Shown: positions 1-11,699 of the stretch, piece after piece
How positions within the stretch are numbered: the first letter of the stretch is position 1
Layout: each line of letters begins with the position of its first letter
Assembly: GCF_000003815.2 (NCBI RefSeq)
Contig: NC_049986.1
Location: 5,573,255-5,637,254 of the forward strand
From: Branchiostoma floridae
Taxonomy: Eukaryota; Chordata; Leptocardii; Amphioxiformes; Branchiostomatidae
Length of the DNA stretch: 64,000 nt
Direction of reading: 5' to 3'
The notes under the pieces: generated by a model
What the model was told of the DNA's origin: nothing
The model's database searches: none
The model's input: the letters and a program-made list of their open reading frames with translations, nothing else
Position numbers and translations under genes: made by a program

Positions 1-905
1 TTTGCTATAAGTACCTATTGCGCAAAAAGATGGGATAGCGGGGGTCTTATCCTCTTTATTATACCAGAGAGTGTATTAAGAAGTATCTATTGGCAAAAAG
101 ATGGGATAGCGGGGGTCTTATCCCTTTATTATACCAGAGAAGGTATTTAAGAAGTACCTACTGGCAAAAAGATGGGATAGCGGGGGTCTTATCCCTTTAT
201 TATACCAGAGAGTGTTTCTAGAAGTACCTACTGGCAAAAAGATGGGATAGCGTGGGTCTTATCCCTTTATTATACCAGAGAGTGTTTCTAGAATTTCCTA
301 CTGGCAAAAGATGGGATAGCGGGGGTCTTATCCCTTTATTATACCAGAGAGTTTTTCTATAAGTACCTACTGGCAAAAAGATGGAATAGCGGGGGTCTTA
401 TCCCTTTATTATACCAGAGAGTGTATTAAGAAGTATCTATTGGCAAAAAGATGGGATAGCGGGGGTCTTATCCCTTTATTATACCAGAGAGTGTATTAAG
501 AAGTATCTATTGGCAAAAAGATGGGATTGCGGGGGTCTTATCCCTTTATTATACCAGAGAGTATTTCTATAAGTACCTACTGGCAAAAAGATGGGATAGC
601 GGGGGTCTTATCCCTTTATTATACCAGAGAGTGTATTAATAAATATCTATTGGCAAAAAGATGGGATTGCGGGGGTCTTATCCCTTTATTATACCAGAGA
701 GTATTTCTATAAGTACCTACTGGCAAAAAGGTGGGATAGCGGGGGTCTTATCCCTTTATTATACCAGAGAGTATTTCTAGAATTACCTACTGGCAAAAAG
801 ATGGGATAGCGGGGGTCTTATCCCTTTATTATACCAGAGAGTGTATTAAGAATTATCTATTGGCAAAAAGATGGGATATCGGGGGTCTTATCCCTTTATT
901 ATACC
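1..905. repeat. 70-bp tandem repeat array (about 13 copies)
   Basis: A unit with the core TGGCAAAAAGATGGGATAGC recurs at about 21, 91, 162, 232, 302, 371, 441, 511, 581, 651, 721, 791 and 861, so the period is 70 bp (69 or 71 where one A is lost or gained). Copies differ mainly in the short linker between 'ccagagag' and 'ctac/ctat'. The array starts before the window and decays after about 905. Some linker variants recur every second to fourth copy, which points to unequal exchange. The short ORFs inside it are products of the repeat, not genes. No protein or RNA function is apparent. Confidence 0.95.
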
Positions 906-1036
906 ATATAATGTCTCAAGAAATATAATGGTTTAAAAAAGGGTTAACTCATTAAAAATTACATTAGCACGTTTATTTCAACTAACACGTTTTTAGAAGT
1001 AAGAACAAAATACGTACTAAATAAATGGACTAAATA

Positions 1037-1532
1037 ATCAAGTCTGAATGTACACAGTTTCGAACTTCGTAGAGCAATTACAAAGATGAGAATCAGTAGT
1101 CACAAACTAAATATAGAAGCCGGAAGATATACTAAAATTCCCCGTGACCAGAGGTTTTGTCCATTTTGCCCAAATGAGATCGAAGACGAACGTCACTTTG
1201 TTATGGATTGTTCTCGATATAATGATAAACGCACAGAGCTGTTCACATTACTTTCCGCTTGTTCTAAAGAATTTGCTACTCTCTGTTCCATAGATAAATT
1301 CAACTACATTCTGGGAGGCGATAACCCTCACTGTGTACAAGTAGGCAAATATATCCACGAATGTTTATACCGTAGAACTAATAGTGTTAATGACATGCTA
1401 GACCCTATATGTTGATTTAATCATACCTATAGATATCCATATATGTGTGTTTAGTTGTACTGTAAGTAGTTGTTATACATGTAGACCTTACGAAAGTCGC
1501 TGTACTTTTGTCGTGTCAATAAAGATTGTTGT
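1037..1532 (+). mobile_element. Non-LTR retrotransposon 3' end (RT C-terminal tail + 3' UTR), 5'-truncated
   Basis: An open frame ending at 1415 encodes the C-terminal tail of a reverse-transcriptase polyprotein. It shows 'LRRAITKMRISSHKLNIEAG' followed by a cysteine/histidine cluster (CPFC...ERHFVMDC) like the zinc-ribbon-type tail found after the RT domain of many invertebrate LINEs. The frame is closed upstream by a stop near 1034, so only the last ~125 codons survive. After the stop, a 3' UTR runs to GTGTCAATAAAG at about 1530. A second copy at 33386-33755 is highly similar through both coding tail and UTR, so this is an interspersed family with 5' truncation typical of target-primed reverse transcription. 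No catalytic RT residues are present. The exact clade (CR1/L2/RTE-like) cannot be decided by eye. Confidence 0.75.
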
Positions 1533-1844
1533 CTAATGGATACATGGTCTCAATGGTCACTGGGCAATCGAAACCTGTAGTGGAAAATGATATGACACTA
1601 GAAGCCATGAACACTTAAAGATAAATGGCCGCTCTAAAGTTGAACATATCCTTCCGTTTTCCTTCCAAATCTTCCCAGCATTTCCGACCACTTTCTGTCT
1701 TATTTGTAGGAAGCTATTAATCTCAGTTCAAGTAGATTAGACGATTAGACTGATCGCTGAAAACAATGCTCCTACAACTCTGGACTTTATCTGGGTTATG
1801 TTTACAGTCAGAGACAGTTGTGGCATACGTTGCGGTGTGTACTT

Positions 1845-2093
1845 AAGGTGGTATCTCACTGCACTTGGGGCACCAGTGCGGTACTGTGGGGTTCGTTCAC
1901 CGCGGCACTGGTGTGTTATTTACTTAGATTTTTAATAATTTTCATAATGTAATGATACGTAAAAGTATCACTTAGAAGACCACAAAATACACAAAACGTA
2001 GGAAAATTGGTCTTTATCTCTGAAATTCGTTGAGCCATCTACGAACCCCGCAATGCCGCACAGGTGCCCCAAGTGCAGTGATAGTCCACTTTT
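1845..2093. mobile_element. MITE family 1 (copy 1)
   Basis: About 249 bp with long imperfect terminal inverted repeats. The left end begins AAGGTGGTATCTCACTGCAC, and the right end is its reverse complement with a few changes (…gtgcagtgatagtccacttt). Subterminal sequence (gcacc-gtgcgg-actg-gggttcg) is also inverted. It has no coding capacity. Related copies lie at 24130-24363 and 43814-44065, with decayed ends near 25070, 26890 and 32715. It is a non-autonomous DNA transposon; the superfamily is not assignable because no clear target duplication was seen. Confidence 0.8.
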
Positions 2094-2106
2094 AAAGACC
2101 CATATG

Positions 2107-2480
2107 TAACTTTTTGGCCTCGAAACTGAAAACATTCTCGAGAACGAAACCTTCACTTGAACGGCATGTACAACCTCTATTCAACATACTTGTACACTTG
2201 TCTTGTACACGTATTTCTGGTGTTTCCGAACTGTACAAAGCAAACTCTACATCAACTCTGAAACCATCTCAGACCAGACCCTGCTGTTCTAAACAACAAC
2301 ATACAGCACGCTTGATACATCGTAGTGTGCATGGTGCAATGATGTTGTAACTTCCCTCTTAATATAGGTATGAGATTCTATGTTGCTGATCCCTCTTAAA
2401 GTGTAACTATAGAAATGATAGGATAATCTTCTTTTTATATTGACCTAAGGCTTCTGATGTTACAAAAAGGACCTTCAATG
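2107..2480. repeat. Dispersed repeat, unnamed family 2 (copy 1 of 3)
   Basis: This stretch aligns by eye with 13480-13830 and 21400-21740. Shared landmarks are 'cgtattt-tggtgttt-gaact-t-caaa', then 'ggtgcaatgatgttgtaac' about 170 bp later, then 'tattg/tcc' about 120 bp further. Copies are diverged, with no obvious terminal repeats or ORF. It is an old interspersed element of unknown class. Confidence 0.55.
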
Positions 2481-4405
2481 TAATAGAGATATTTTTCTTA
2501 CAAAACACTTTTGCACCATTCAATAAAACGCAGAATCTAAACGTGGTTAATGGAGGGTGGGTTGAAAACAACCACAAGGGATGACATGTTATTTTTTTTT
2601 ATGGCGAATCTTGTAATCTTAACAATAAGGGCGTAACTGGCCAGTACTTGACAACAAACACTCTGTTTTTACTGAACGACGTACCTTAATCTATGTAATA
2701 GAGTGTTCATATATAGTGGTCATGCCGAATAGCTTTTATAGATAGCTTTTAAACATTTCTTTTATCACAGACGGTATGTTTGATAGGTTAGTAAGTACAC
2801 ACTTTTCCTGATTATTATGTGTAAAAACTACATACTGCGCCTAATAAAAGTTTATATTGTCGATTGTATATTGCGCAATTACCCTTAGTGTAGACCTTTA
2901 TAATAGCATCTGGCAGGTTGGACAGCCCTGGTTGTATTTCTTTTTTTATAGACGAATAAATCAACCAAATCAAGTGCGTTTTATCACTATTCACTGTTAC
3001 AATAACTTGTCATTCTAAGAATAGGTAATGCAGGAAATTGAAAGGAGCGTTCGACACTTGCGATTTTGGATTTTGAAAACTGTAATCGTTCAGGACATAT
3101 TGTGTCCTCCAAAAATGCACCCTGACATGCATTCATAGATAGTAGGTCTCTGACCACGTATTGTAAACAACAGAAACCGTACGAAGAACTCTTTAGCGCT
3201 GAAGTTTGTATTTGTTTTTGAATGATACCTGAATGATATACAAGAAAGACCTTTATCTATTTCCCAGAGTAGACTTTATCTTACTAGCAACCCTCGGCGC
3301 CGTGTGCTATCCCATATCTAATCCTGTGTCCCACTTTGGGTTATCTATCTACAAGTGCCGTCCTTGAATCAGTCAACTATCCTTTGCCACTACCTTTCTT
3401 TTTATACATCTTTCCTTCCCATATTTGCCTTTTTCTGTCAGTGTTCAGACGACAAGATTTCAGGAGTCAAAGGCTATGGCATGGCAACCTCACAAACATG
3501 TACACACGGTCAGAGAGTCTGTCTGCGAATTCTTGAGCGGAGTAGTTACAAATGTGTACATCCCAGACCGAGCGATGACAGCACCACTTACGGCCTATCA
3601 CCATCTAGACCTTGTCCTACTGAAACCAACCGTTTTAGTGCTGTACAATACAGTGAAATATGGCAACACAGATAGAAGAAACGTTGCCAATAGATAGTAC
3701 GGAAGGTGGCGCCATGCTTGCGCGAGCCGCGCTCTTTCGGAGCACAGTTATAACTCGCCATACCAGCCTCTCTGTCCTGTAACTCTTGTGTTGTTCAAAC
3801 TTGATCCCCCTGATTGAAAGCTGTATTGGTTCCTCTGCAAACAAGAGCGCCCAGTCGGGTCCCTCCCCACGGACTACTTGCGCACACGGATACATTCCGA
3901 AATGGCCGCTTTATCTCCCGAATGGAGACGGATTAGACATAAATTGAAGCAGACCGCTCCGCTAAAGCACAGATAAGACATTTCGGTTCAGTTTACATAC
4001 AGACCTTTTTCACCCAATTCCCGACACTAGAGCGGGTTAAGTCTACTTAGTTTTACGGACGTTAGGTTATATTTTGGGACGCATTTTTTAAGAATCATCT
4101 ACGTACAACAAGTACACAAAGGGACATTATACACTTACTGATTCTGACAGCTACATGAATAGCCAGGAAGTTCCTGAATGAAAGAAATCTTTTGCAAGAA
4201 GCTTGCAAAATACGCTGACCCCTTTTATTTTGTGCAATAACGCTATATTTTCTAATATTCCACGTTCGATTGTCTCTGGGCATAAGTATATGTGATATCG
4301 GTTATGCAAATATAATAGTCTGGGTTAAAACCCTTTATGAATTGAAGAATGAACTGAAAATGAAAACAAGGTATAGACACTGAAAGGTCTATTAGTATTT
4401 CACCG
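2481..4405. other. No recognisable gene
   Basis: AT-rich sequence up to about 3280, then a more GC-balanced block at 3300-3960. Short overlapping ORFs on both strands occur at 3336-3697 and 3635-3895, but none has a recognisable domain, and none is bounded by both good splice signals and homology. I see no repeat structure. Confidence 0.4.
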
Positions 4406-4409
4406 TCCT

Positions 4410-4550
4410 AAGGCCCTCTTTCTACTAGACGACAATCGCGCTGCACTGCGACCTAAACTCGGTGTGAGTAACCCTCGATTTCATACTGGGTATATCATTG
4501 ACAAAATGTAGAAGTCTGACTATGAAGACGACAAAACACACTAAGGGTAA
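4410..4550. mobile_element. MITE family 3, left-half fragment
   Basis: The sequence from 'aaggccctctttctactaga' through 'gcgctgcactgcgacctaaa', 'catactgggtatatcat' and 'gaagacgacaaaacacac' matches the left half of the complete element at 31187-31428. The right half is missing, and the sequence runs straight into the 21-bp minisatellite at about 4566. Confidence 0.65.
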
Positions 4551-4565
4551 TAGGAATCAAAGTAC

Positions 4566-5130
4566 CCCCGAGACAGGACCGTGTCCCCTAGACGGGACCG
4601 TACCTCCCATACGGGACTGTACCCCCGAGACAGAACGGTGTCCTATAGTCAGGACCGTACCTCCTGGATGGGACTGTACCTCCAGGACGGGACCGTACGT
4701 ACCTCCTGGACGGGACTGTACCCTGGAGACAGGACCGGAACGTACCTCCTGGAAGGGACCGTACCTCCTGGAAGGGACCGTACCTCCTGGAAGGGACCGT
4801 ACCTCCTGGGAGGGACCGTACCTCCTGGACGGGACTGTACCTCCTGGACGGGACTGTACCTCCAGGACGGGACCGTACCTCCTGGACGGGACTGTACCTC
4901 CTGGACGGGACCGTACCCCTAGACGATACCGTTCCGCTAGACTGGCAAGTGCGCTCTAGAGAAGATACCTTCCCCCCTAGACGAAATTGTACCCCCTAGA
5001 CGAGAGTGTGCATCCTAGACAGAACCGTGTCCCCTAAACGGGACTGTAGCCTAGACGGGACCGTCCCCCAAGTGGGGACCGTACCCCCTGGCCGGGCCTG
5101 TACCCCCTAGACGAGACCATACCCCCTGCC
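4566..5130. repeat. GC-rich ~21-bp minisatellite
   Basis: Repeats of about 21 bp built on GGGACCGTACCTCCTGGA, alternating 'gggaccgtacc' and 'gggactgtacc'. Copies are nearly exact between about 4640 and 4915, and become degenerate ('ccctagacg-gacc') to about 5130. The unit is partly self-complementary (GGTAC, TCCAGGA), and all three frames stay open for over 110 codons. The resulting Pro-Gly-Arg-Asp-rich ORF at 4498-4959 is very probably a by-product of the repeat. Confidence 0.9.
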
Positions 5131-7165
5131 TTTGCGATCAACCTACTTCACCGCTCTAAGGTATCAACCATGACTGGGAGAGCCATACAAGATTGAATCA
5201 TCATCTGTCCGTTTGTTTTCACTTCCTGACACCCCATAGTCCTCCGGTACCTCCCGTAGACTCGACAATATGGAGTTTCTAAAAACATCGCGATCCTTTT
5301 TAACCTCTCTTTTTAAACAAAGATTGAGTAGGCGATCTGAATGTTTTGTCTTCTTCTTCTTGAAGTTACATCGGGGATGGAAAATAAGAAAAGTTTCAAA
5401 CAACGAAGAAAGGAATTTATTAGTTGGAATTAAAACGCAAAATCAAAATGGTTATTATTTTACTTTCAATATCAGAATTGGATTAAAAAAAACATCTCTG
5501 CCAATTGGAGCAACATATCTGTGTGTGTGATGTTACATGTACTATGAACCTTTTTTGAGTTAAAAAAAATATTCCGTAACTATTAACAATATGATAAGGA
5601 TAACGGTCAAGATAAAACTATATACAGCGTAACCAATTCGCTATTATGTTCGGACATATGAATGAGAGTTTTTAATGTTCATCATTTCAAACTCCGTATA
5701 ATCATTTATACATAACATACGCATGTGCCTCTTTGCCATGGAATTCAAAATATGACAAAAATTATATTCTACTAATAGATATGATATGTTTTACGAGAGC
5801 TCTATGTCAAAAAGCCTTATGATGTTTTAAATTTCTTTGTGAATATTTGAGAAAGGTATACTTTACAAATGTCGGTGCGTAAATATCTCCAATACGCTAA
5901 TATACCAAAAGCAGTTCTGGAATATACTATCTGATGTAACAAAGAGATGGACATGTATATAAAAAGTGATTCATATGGGTCTTATATCAAAGTCGGAGTA
6001 TTCTATCAAAGTTTCGTGTTTGAAATATTGCGTCCAACTGTGTTTTATTCAGTTCGCTTTTAAGTGCAGGAATTTTCGCAGTGCCTTCTACAACACAAAT
6101 GTGAATACCATGATTGTAACTTAGTAAAATATGTATATCAAAATAAGAGGTTCAACTATCGTTAAGAACTGGTGCATTTTGTAACAATGATTATGTAAAA
6201 AATGAAATCTATTTTGTTGTGGAAAATTCACTATAAACGGGTATGCGCAAATCTCTTGCAATTGCCTTTCAAATAGACCATAAATATGCACTTTTAACGA
6301 AGGATGAATTGATATTGTTCAGGTATGTTATGTCATATAAAAACTACAATGTAATGGAAAAAACTTTTTAAATTTGTCCGCAAGTGTTTAAGAGAAGAGA
6401 CTCGGTAGATTTACATGGAATATAACGTAGCCTCTTTACTATACAGTATACTAAACATCGCGAGACGGTTCTCATGTATGATCATTGCTGTATGTAACAT
6501 AGTACTGCATACATTTTAACGTTAACGTACTCATTACTTTAGTATAACGTTATATAGCGATTTGTTTATCCAACATGTCGTGTACGGCGATCTCGCCATG
6601 CTCTCTCCTGGAACTTACAATTTGACAGATCGTTCAACAAATTGTATCTTAAAGGAAAAGAATCTTTTTACGCTTTGTTCGTTTCGTTGTCTTCTCAGTT
6701 ACATTCTTACGTTTTGTCAGGTATACCAAGTATGATATCGAAGATTACACACGTGCGTTTTAGGTCGCAGTATGAGCGCAGCGCGATCGCCGTCTAGTGT
6801 AAAGGGGCTTTTACGTATCCATAGTCTGTACGGCCCACTTCCCGTGGAAGCCGCGATCGCTCGGTGACCACTGAGCGACTTAATATTTCACAGATCGCTC
6901 AAGCACTTTTATGGACGAAAATACCATCTTCTGCATTTTCTTCTGTTGAATCATACCTTTATACCTTATAACATCATATTCCAAATACGACTGTGAAAGC
7001 AGTGTCACACAAATCTAATGTTGGTCGCTACACGGTTGTTCAGGGATCGCCGTATATAGTGGAAAAGTGGTCTGAAATATGGGTGTATTACATGGAAATC
7101 GACTGAACAAAAATGGCGTCAAACGTGGGAAAGTATCTTGTTGTTTCCTAGGTTGTAAATTGTCC
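5131..7165. other. No recognisable gene; one MITE remnant
   Basis: AT-rich DNA with no supported exon. The right end of MITE family 3 is present at about 6758-6818 ('taggtcgcagtatgagcgca' followed by 'gatcgccgtctagtgtaaag'), giving the inverse of the 31187 left terminus. The rest shows no inverted or tandem structure that I could find. Confidence 0.45.
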
Positions 7166-7169
7166 AAAT

Positions 7170-7400
7170 TACGTTTTCGACGTCCCTTAGATAGGACGTT
7201 AAATGGCGGTCCCGTGTTTGAGGATTGCAACGCACAGCAAGCATGTAAAAGCCCACCACACTTCTCGAAAAGAGTAGGAGTCCTTTTCGGTCAAATAAAT
7301 CTGTCAGGATATGAGCTTGTACTCTTGTGCTCTTCAGTACAAACCTGATGTGTTACGCCATGAGGTGGTTTACCGTGTATACAGTACAAACAAACACTTA
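7170..7400 (+). mobile_element. SINE-like dispersed element (family S2 body)
   Basis: The segment reading 'aggacgttaaatggcggtcc', 'cgtgtttgagga', '…cccaccacacttctcgaaaa', '…gtactcttcagtacaaacct' and 'gatgtgttacgccatgagg' is the complement of matching segments at 28145-28255, 28670-28800 and 37980-38250. It belongs to a composite interspersed element whose tRNA-like heads appear at 12827 and 14690. It is non-coding. Confidence 0.6.
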
Positions 7401-7999
7401 CATGTATAATTTATTGTCCCGTTTTTGATAGTGAATCTAATGTTATGATACATTGTAAGTGACTGGTTTATAATAGTGAATCTTATTTTGTAGGTATTTC
7501 ATAAGTAGGAACATACTTGAAAATAAAAAAAACGTGGTTTGATAAAATGTCAAAAAACACGACTTGACGACGTACAGTCATTGGAATATCCAGACATAAT
7601 TAGATAACCATTGTAACCATATAGAAACCGTGTTTACAAAATAATTGGAGGACGCTTGATGCTACGAACGCAGACGACACTATTGCACGATATAACTCCA
7701 TTCATTTTAGAGACAATTCAATTTCTACAACTAGATAAAATACTTAGATTGGTCCCGAACGTCTCAAGTCACAATAACGTTTACCTGGATGTCTAACTTT
7801 CATTAACGTAGGCAACAAAATCATTGACCTAGCTTCATGGATGTTAATTGAAGCTATCCTACCATGAAGCTATCCTAAACACGCTTATGCGTGAATTGTG
7901 TATGTTTGTAGGCATTCAAATGTTTCTATGCTTTTTTTAAAAAACTTTAAAAAGTAGTCCCAGAGTACTTTTTGATGCCGAACATGTTAGGGTATTGAG

Positions 8000-8210
8000 T
8001 TGTTATTCACTGTGTCTAGGACACGGTATTGAGAGACGGTGCCCAACCCTCTCTTTCCACCGCCTTTTACTTCCCCAACCGAAGTCAGGTACCCATGTTT
8101 ACACCTTCCGTTCCCAAAGGCACAAAATCGGTAGCATATGACAGGATTTCAACCATGGACCTCTGGGTTCTGGGCTAAACGCTCGGACTTTAGACCACAC
8201 GGCCCTACAC
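8000..8210 (-). mobile_element. tRNA-derived SINE, family S1 (reverse copy)
   Basis: Read on the minus strand, a degenerate tRNA-like head (box-B-like 'ggttgaaatcctgtcata') leads into the body 'ggaacggaaggtgtaaac', 'atgggtacctgacttcggtt', 'ggggaagtaaaaggcggtgg' and the tail 'accgtgtcctagacacagtg'. The same body order occurs at 8808-9031, 22060-22235 and 41195-41450. SINEs are transcribed by RNA polymerase III from internal boxes and encode no protein. Confidence 0.65.
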
Positions 8211-8806
8211 AAAAAAAAAGCCTTAGATGAAAACAACAGAATAGTTGCTAAGTATTATCCAAACATTTGCTTTGTTTCGAAAATGCTTAGTTTAGACATA
8301 GTGTACATAGCATTTTTTTTCGTTTCAGTCTCGACATCGACAGAGTCAGTGATATGCTAACAAGTACGATATCCCTTATCTGGTTTCTATGCATTTGGAA
8401 AAGAATTATGCTGGAGGCGTTTTCATAGAAGACTAAGTACATTCCATCATAGACTGCAGTATCTATGTTAATGATAGAAATATTTAGTTATGAAGAAAAT
8501 AGATTCCATCACTTGAGTAGCACTGAGACATGTATATTTCTCATGTAACCGACTACCGCATAACCTATACAATAACTCTACATTTAAAGAAGTCAAACCC
8601 ACATGTCAGACTACGGCGTCCGTACGTACGTTTGTAAACATGTTTTTCTTGTCATGACCTGTACTTAGCAAAGCTGGGCAAAAACATACAATAAGGCCGG
8701 TCTTCATCCATTCATTTAAGCATACAAACAATGGCAGTACCACAACGTAACTGACGGTCCGTATCCTATCTGAAACTAAAGGTATTCCCATAGCCTTTTG
8801 TGTCCG
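8211..8806. other. No recognisable gene between two SINE copies
   Basis: Ordinary AT-rich sequence. The only ORFs are short and without homology that I can recognise. A short stretch at 8630-8700 ('cttgtcatgacctgtactta') recurs near 11817, suggesting an old shared repeat. Confidence 0.35.
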
Positions 8807-8807
8807 T

Positions 8808-9865
8808 ATGGGCAGTGGGTTGTTATCCACTGTGTCTAGCTATACGGTATGGTATTGGACTGAAGCGAAACCCATCCCTTTCCTTTCACCACCTTTTACC
8901 CCCCCAACCGAAGTCGGGTACGCATTTTTACACCAAGTGGAGTGAAGTGAGGAAAGTCGTGTCAAGTACCTTTCCCAAGGGCACAGGATCTAGTCTCTAC
9001 CAGACTCCGGGATCGCTTGGAAAAATGGTAANNNNNNNNNNNNNNNNNNNNNNNNNNNNNNNNNNNNNNNNNNNNNNNNNNNNNNNNNNNNNNNNNNNNN
9101 NNNNNNNNNNNNNNNNNNNNNNNNNNNNNNNNNNNNNNNNNNNNNNNNNNNNNNNNNNNNNNNNNNNNNNNNNNNNNNNNNNNNNNNNNNNNNNNNNNNN
9201 NNNNNNNNNNNNNNNNNNNNNNNNNNNNNNNNNNNNNNNNNNNNNNNNNNNNNNNNNNNNNNNNNNNNNNNNNNNNNNNNNNNNNNNNNNNNNNNNNNNN
9301 NNNNNNNNNNNNNNNNNNNNNNNNNNNNNNNNNNNNNNNNNNNNNNNNNNNNNNNNNNNNNNNNNNNNNNNNNNNNNNNNNNNNNNNNNNNNNNNNNNNN
9401 NNNNNNNNNNNNNNNNNNNNNNNNNNNNNNNNNNNNNNNNNNNNNNNNNNNNNNNNNNNNNNNNNNNNNNNNNNNNNNNNNNNNNNNNNNNNNNNNNNNN
9501 NNNNNNNNNNNNNNNNNNNNNNNNNNNNNNNNNNNNNNNNNNNNNNNNNNNNNNNNNNNNNNNNNNNNNNNNNNNNNNNNNNNNNNNNNNNNNNNNNNNN
9601 NNNNNNNNNNNNNNNNNNNNNNNNNNNNNNNNNNNNNNNNNNNNNNNNNNNNNNNNNNNNNNNNNNNNNNNNNNNNNNNNNNNNNNNNNNNNNNNNNNNN
9701 NNNNNNNNNNNNNNNNNNNNNNNNNNNNNNNNNNNNNNNNNNNNNNNNNNNNNNNNNNNNCAGCGATCCGGAGTCTGGGTAGAGACTAACAGGATCAGTA
9801 ATATGACAGGATTCGAACCAGCACTTCTGGGTTCGGGGCCACCAAACACCCTGCAGTTACCCACA
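8808..9865 (-). mobile_element. SINE S1 copy interrupted by a hAT-like element and the assembly gap
   Basis: The SINE body (8808-8988) and its tRNA-like head (about 9788-9865; minus-strand box B 'ggttcgaatcctgtcata') are separated by an insertion. The insertion begins 'tagtctctaccagactccgg' at 8991 and ends with the inverse '…cggagtctgggtagagacta' at about 9788. The octamer ACAGGATC stands directly on both sides, an 8-bp target-site duplication as made by hAT transposases. The N gap lies wholly inside the inserted element. Confidence 0.7.
9032..9760. other. Assembly gap (729 N)
   Basis: 729 undetermined bases. Both flanks are the inverted ends of one hAT-like insertion, so the gap is most simply filled by transposon sequence. 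A missing gene A homeobox exon inside it cannot be excluded. Confidence 0.99.
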
Positions 9866-11475
9866 CCATCCTATATCTAGCCGCATGAATTATCGCCTCA
9901 TAAACACTTCACAAGTGCTATAATTACACAGAACACACAGCTCAATCCCTCCTGTAAGTTGTAGTAGTGCTTCGCACAAACACAGCTCGGCAAGGGGTTG
10001 ACAAATCCGCGCTACAGGTACCAGGACTTCGGCAAACCTTTGTCCGGAAATCGCCAACACAAACTCCACTCGTACCGTTATTTACATGGACTATCAATCA
10101 AAATAGGTACAGAAAACGAGGATATCTTATATATACACACACACGAGCACTCGTAGTATTTCGTGAGCTTTGTACGTAGTATATATGAACTATAATTCAA
10201 CTTGAAGAGACGAATGGATATGTAAGATAGGAGTTTCTTTTGACTATCGGCTGCGCAAAATGTTTTACAGTACATGATTTTCAAGATGCGTCATAATGTT
10301 GGAGTAAAACCTGTTTGTAATTGTATGAATGTTATTTTTTATCTCGTGGAAGTTTTATGAATTTGGTGAAAAAAGAAAGACGCTTTACACGTTTTTTTAA
10401 TCTGTCGTACTAGACATATGTATCGTAGAGTACTTCTGACGGAAGTAGAGTACTATGTCTAGTACGACAGTTTCGAGACACAAGGGTAAACCCTGCATAG
10501 GCTCGGTCAGATTGACGCGGTATCGGCCCATCTAGTGAAGTTGTGCGGGAGAAAAGCCCAGGCAGCCCGAGGCACGTCAGTCCGGGGCCACGCTGATTAA
10601 CTCTGGCGTGAAACGCGCCAGAAATGTAGACAACCTTCCCGAACACAGCGCCGGGCTCAAAGCGGCCCTATTTTCCGGTAAGACACGACAAGGCTGACCG
10701 TGAACTCCCCAAAGGACCTACATGGGTACACTAAGACGTCAGATATGTCCAATATCAGGACACAAACAACACAAGAGTTGGCACGATACTTAGAGACGGA
10801 TACACAAGATATAAGCAGCAGTACACGGTGTACTGAAGAAAAGAAAAACAGTGCGAGAGTAATTAAGATTAAATAAAAAAAATGTTGCAAAGAAAAGGGA
10901 AAAATAAATAAGCAACTCGATGAAGAAAAAGAAGCTTTGATCAAGAGACGTAATCTTAAACATGCACTATTTTGGGTGAAGAAAATGTGAAATATTTCTT
11001 GTCATTTGCAAGTTTTCGTGGCATAAAATCTAGTTGTGTTTTTGGTTCACGCACGTGAACTATACAAGAAGTGAGTCAGTGTTCCGTGTAGAAATTTATT
11101 TCCGGCGTGTCAATTTCGTGATTCAATTTTGCAGGTTTCAGTGGGAGTGTTTTTTCTTTATCCATGAAATCGTTTTTATCGTGTCAATGTCGCACCAAGT
11201 CGCGGGAAGTACGTGCTAAGCACGTGCGAAGCGTGGCGCGACAAACCGACAGTACGCCAATTTCCCAAACAAACACTGGTAAGTACCCGATAATTACCAA
11301 CAATAGCAAAACCTTAGCACCTCCAAGTGCCCATCACAACAACGGTTTGTTGACAAACCATCGCGGTTCACTGCCAAATATAAACTCTAGGTCTTCCATT
11401 GAACGATTTATCTTGGTGAGAGTTCTTTTGCTATTTTTCTTTTCCAGAAAAAATATTGTCTCAGATACTATAGCT
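9866..11475. other. No recognisable gene; contains a hairpin
   Basis: No exon supported. A strong inverted repeat is at 10402-10470. The stretch 10480-10660 is GC-richer ('cggcccatctagtgaagttg', 'cggggccacgctgattaac') without recognisable coding. ORFs at 10657-10944 and 11164-11478 have low-complexity or unmatched composition. Confidence 0.4.
10402..10470. other. Hairpin with 17-bp perfect arms
   Basis: CTGTCGTACTAGACATA at 10402-10418 is matched by its exact reverse complement at 10454-10470. The 35-base loop contains a further small stem (ACTTC/GAAGT) and two direct copies of TAGAGTAC. It is either a tiny palindromic transposon or a transcribed stem-loop; nothing around it decides. Confidence 0.7.
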
Positions 11476-11479
11476 TGAC

Positions 11480-11695
11480 GGGTAAGTGTTTCCATAAGTG
11501 TGTATACTTTCTCTGGCCTTATCTTCCGAACGACGTGTAACTGAAAACTTCCTGGTGGGTTTGTCAACACCAGATGCCGAGTTGGGAGGGACTGTTGAGG
11601 GGACACAGCGCTGGGAATCGAACCCAGAACCCCTACATCACATTTTCTACCTCTAGATTTGAAACCATGCAACCTAGTTTGGCTATAACAAATCG
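11480..11695 (-). mobile_element. tRNA-derived SINE (reverse), well-kept tRNA-like head
   Basis: On the minus strand, a box-A-like 'tagccaaactagg' is followed about 50 bases later by a T-arm with a perfect 5-bp stem (CTGGG-TTCGATT-CCCAG), then a non-tRNA body ('gtgtcccctcaacagtccct', 'ggtgttgacaaacccaccag'). There is no recognisable acceptor-stem pairing and no clean anticodon arm, so I call it a SINE head and not a functional tRNA. Confidence 0.6.
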
Positions 11696-11699
11696 TATA

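Noticed and set aside
1-905. CRISPR-like regular repeats
   Set aside because: The whole 70-bp unit is repeated with no unique spacers, and the genome is eukaryotic.
4498-4959. Open frame of 153 codons rich in Pro-Gly-Arg-Asp-Cys-Thr
   Set aside because: Encoded entirely by the 21-bp minisatellite; other frames are open too and no homology or splice context supports it.
8800-9864. Long ORFs on both strands across the first gap
   Set aside because: They consist mostly of undetermined bases; the flanks are SINE and transposon sequence.
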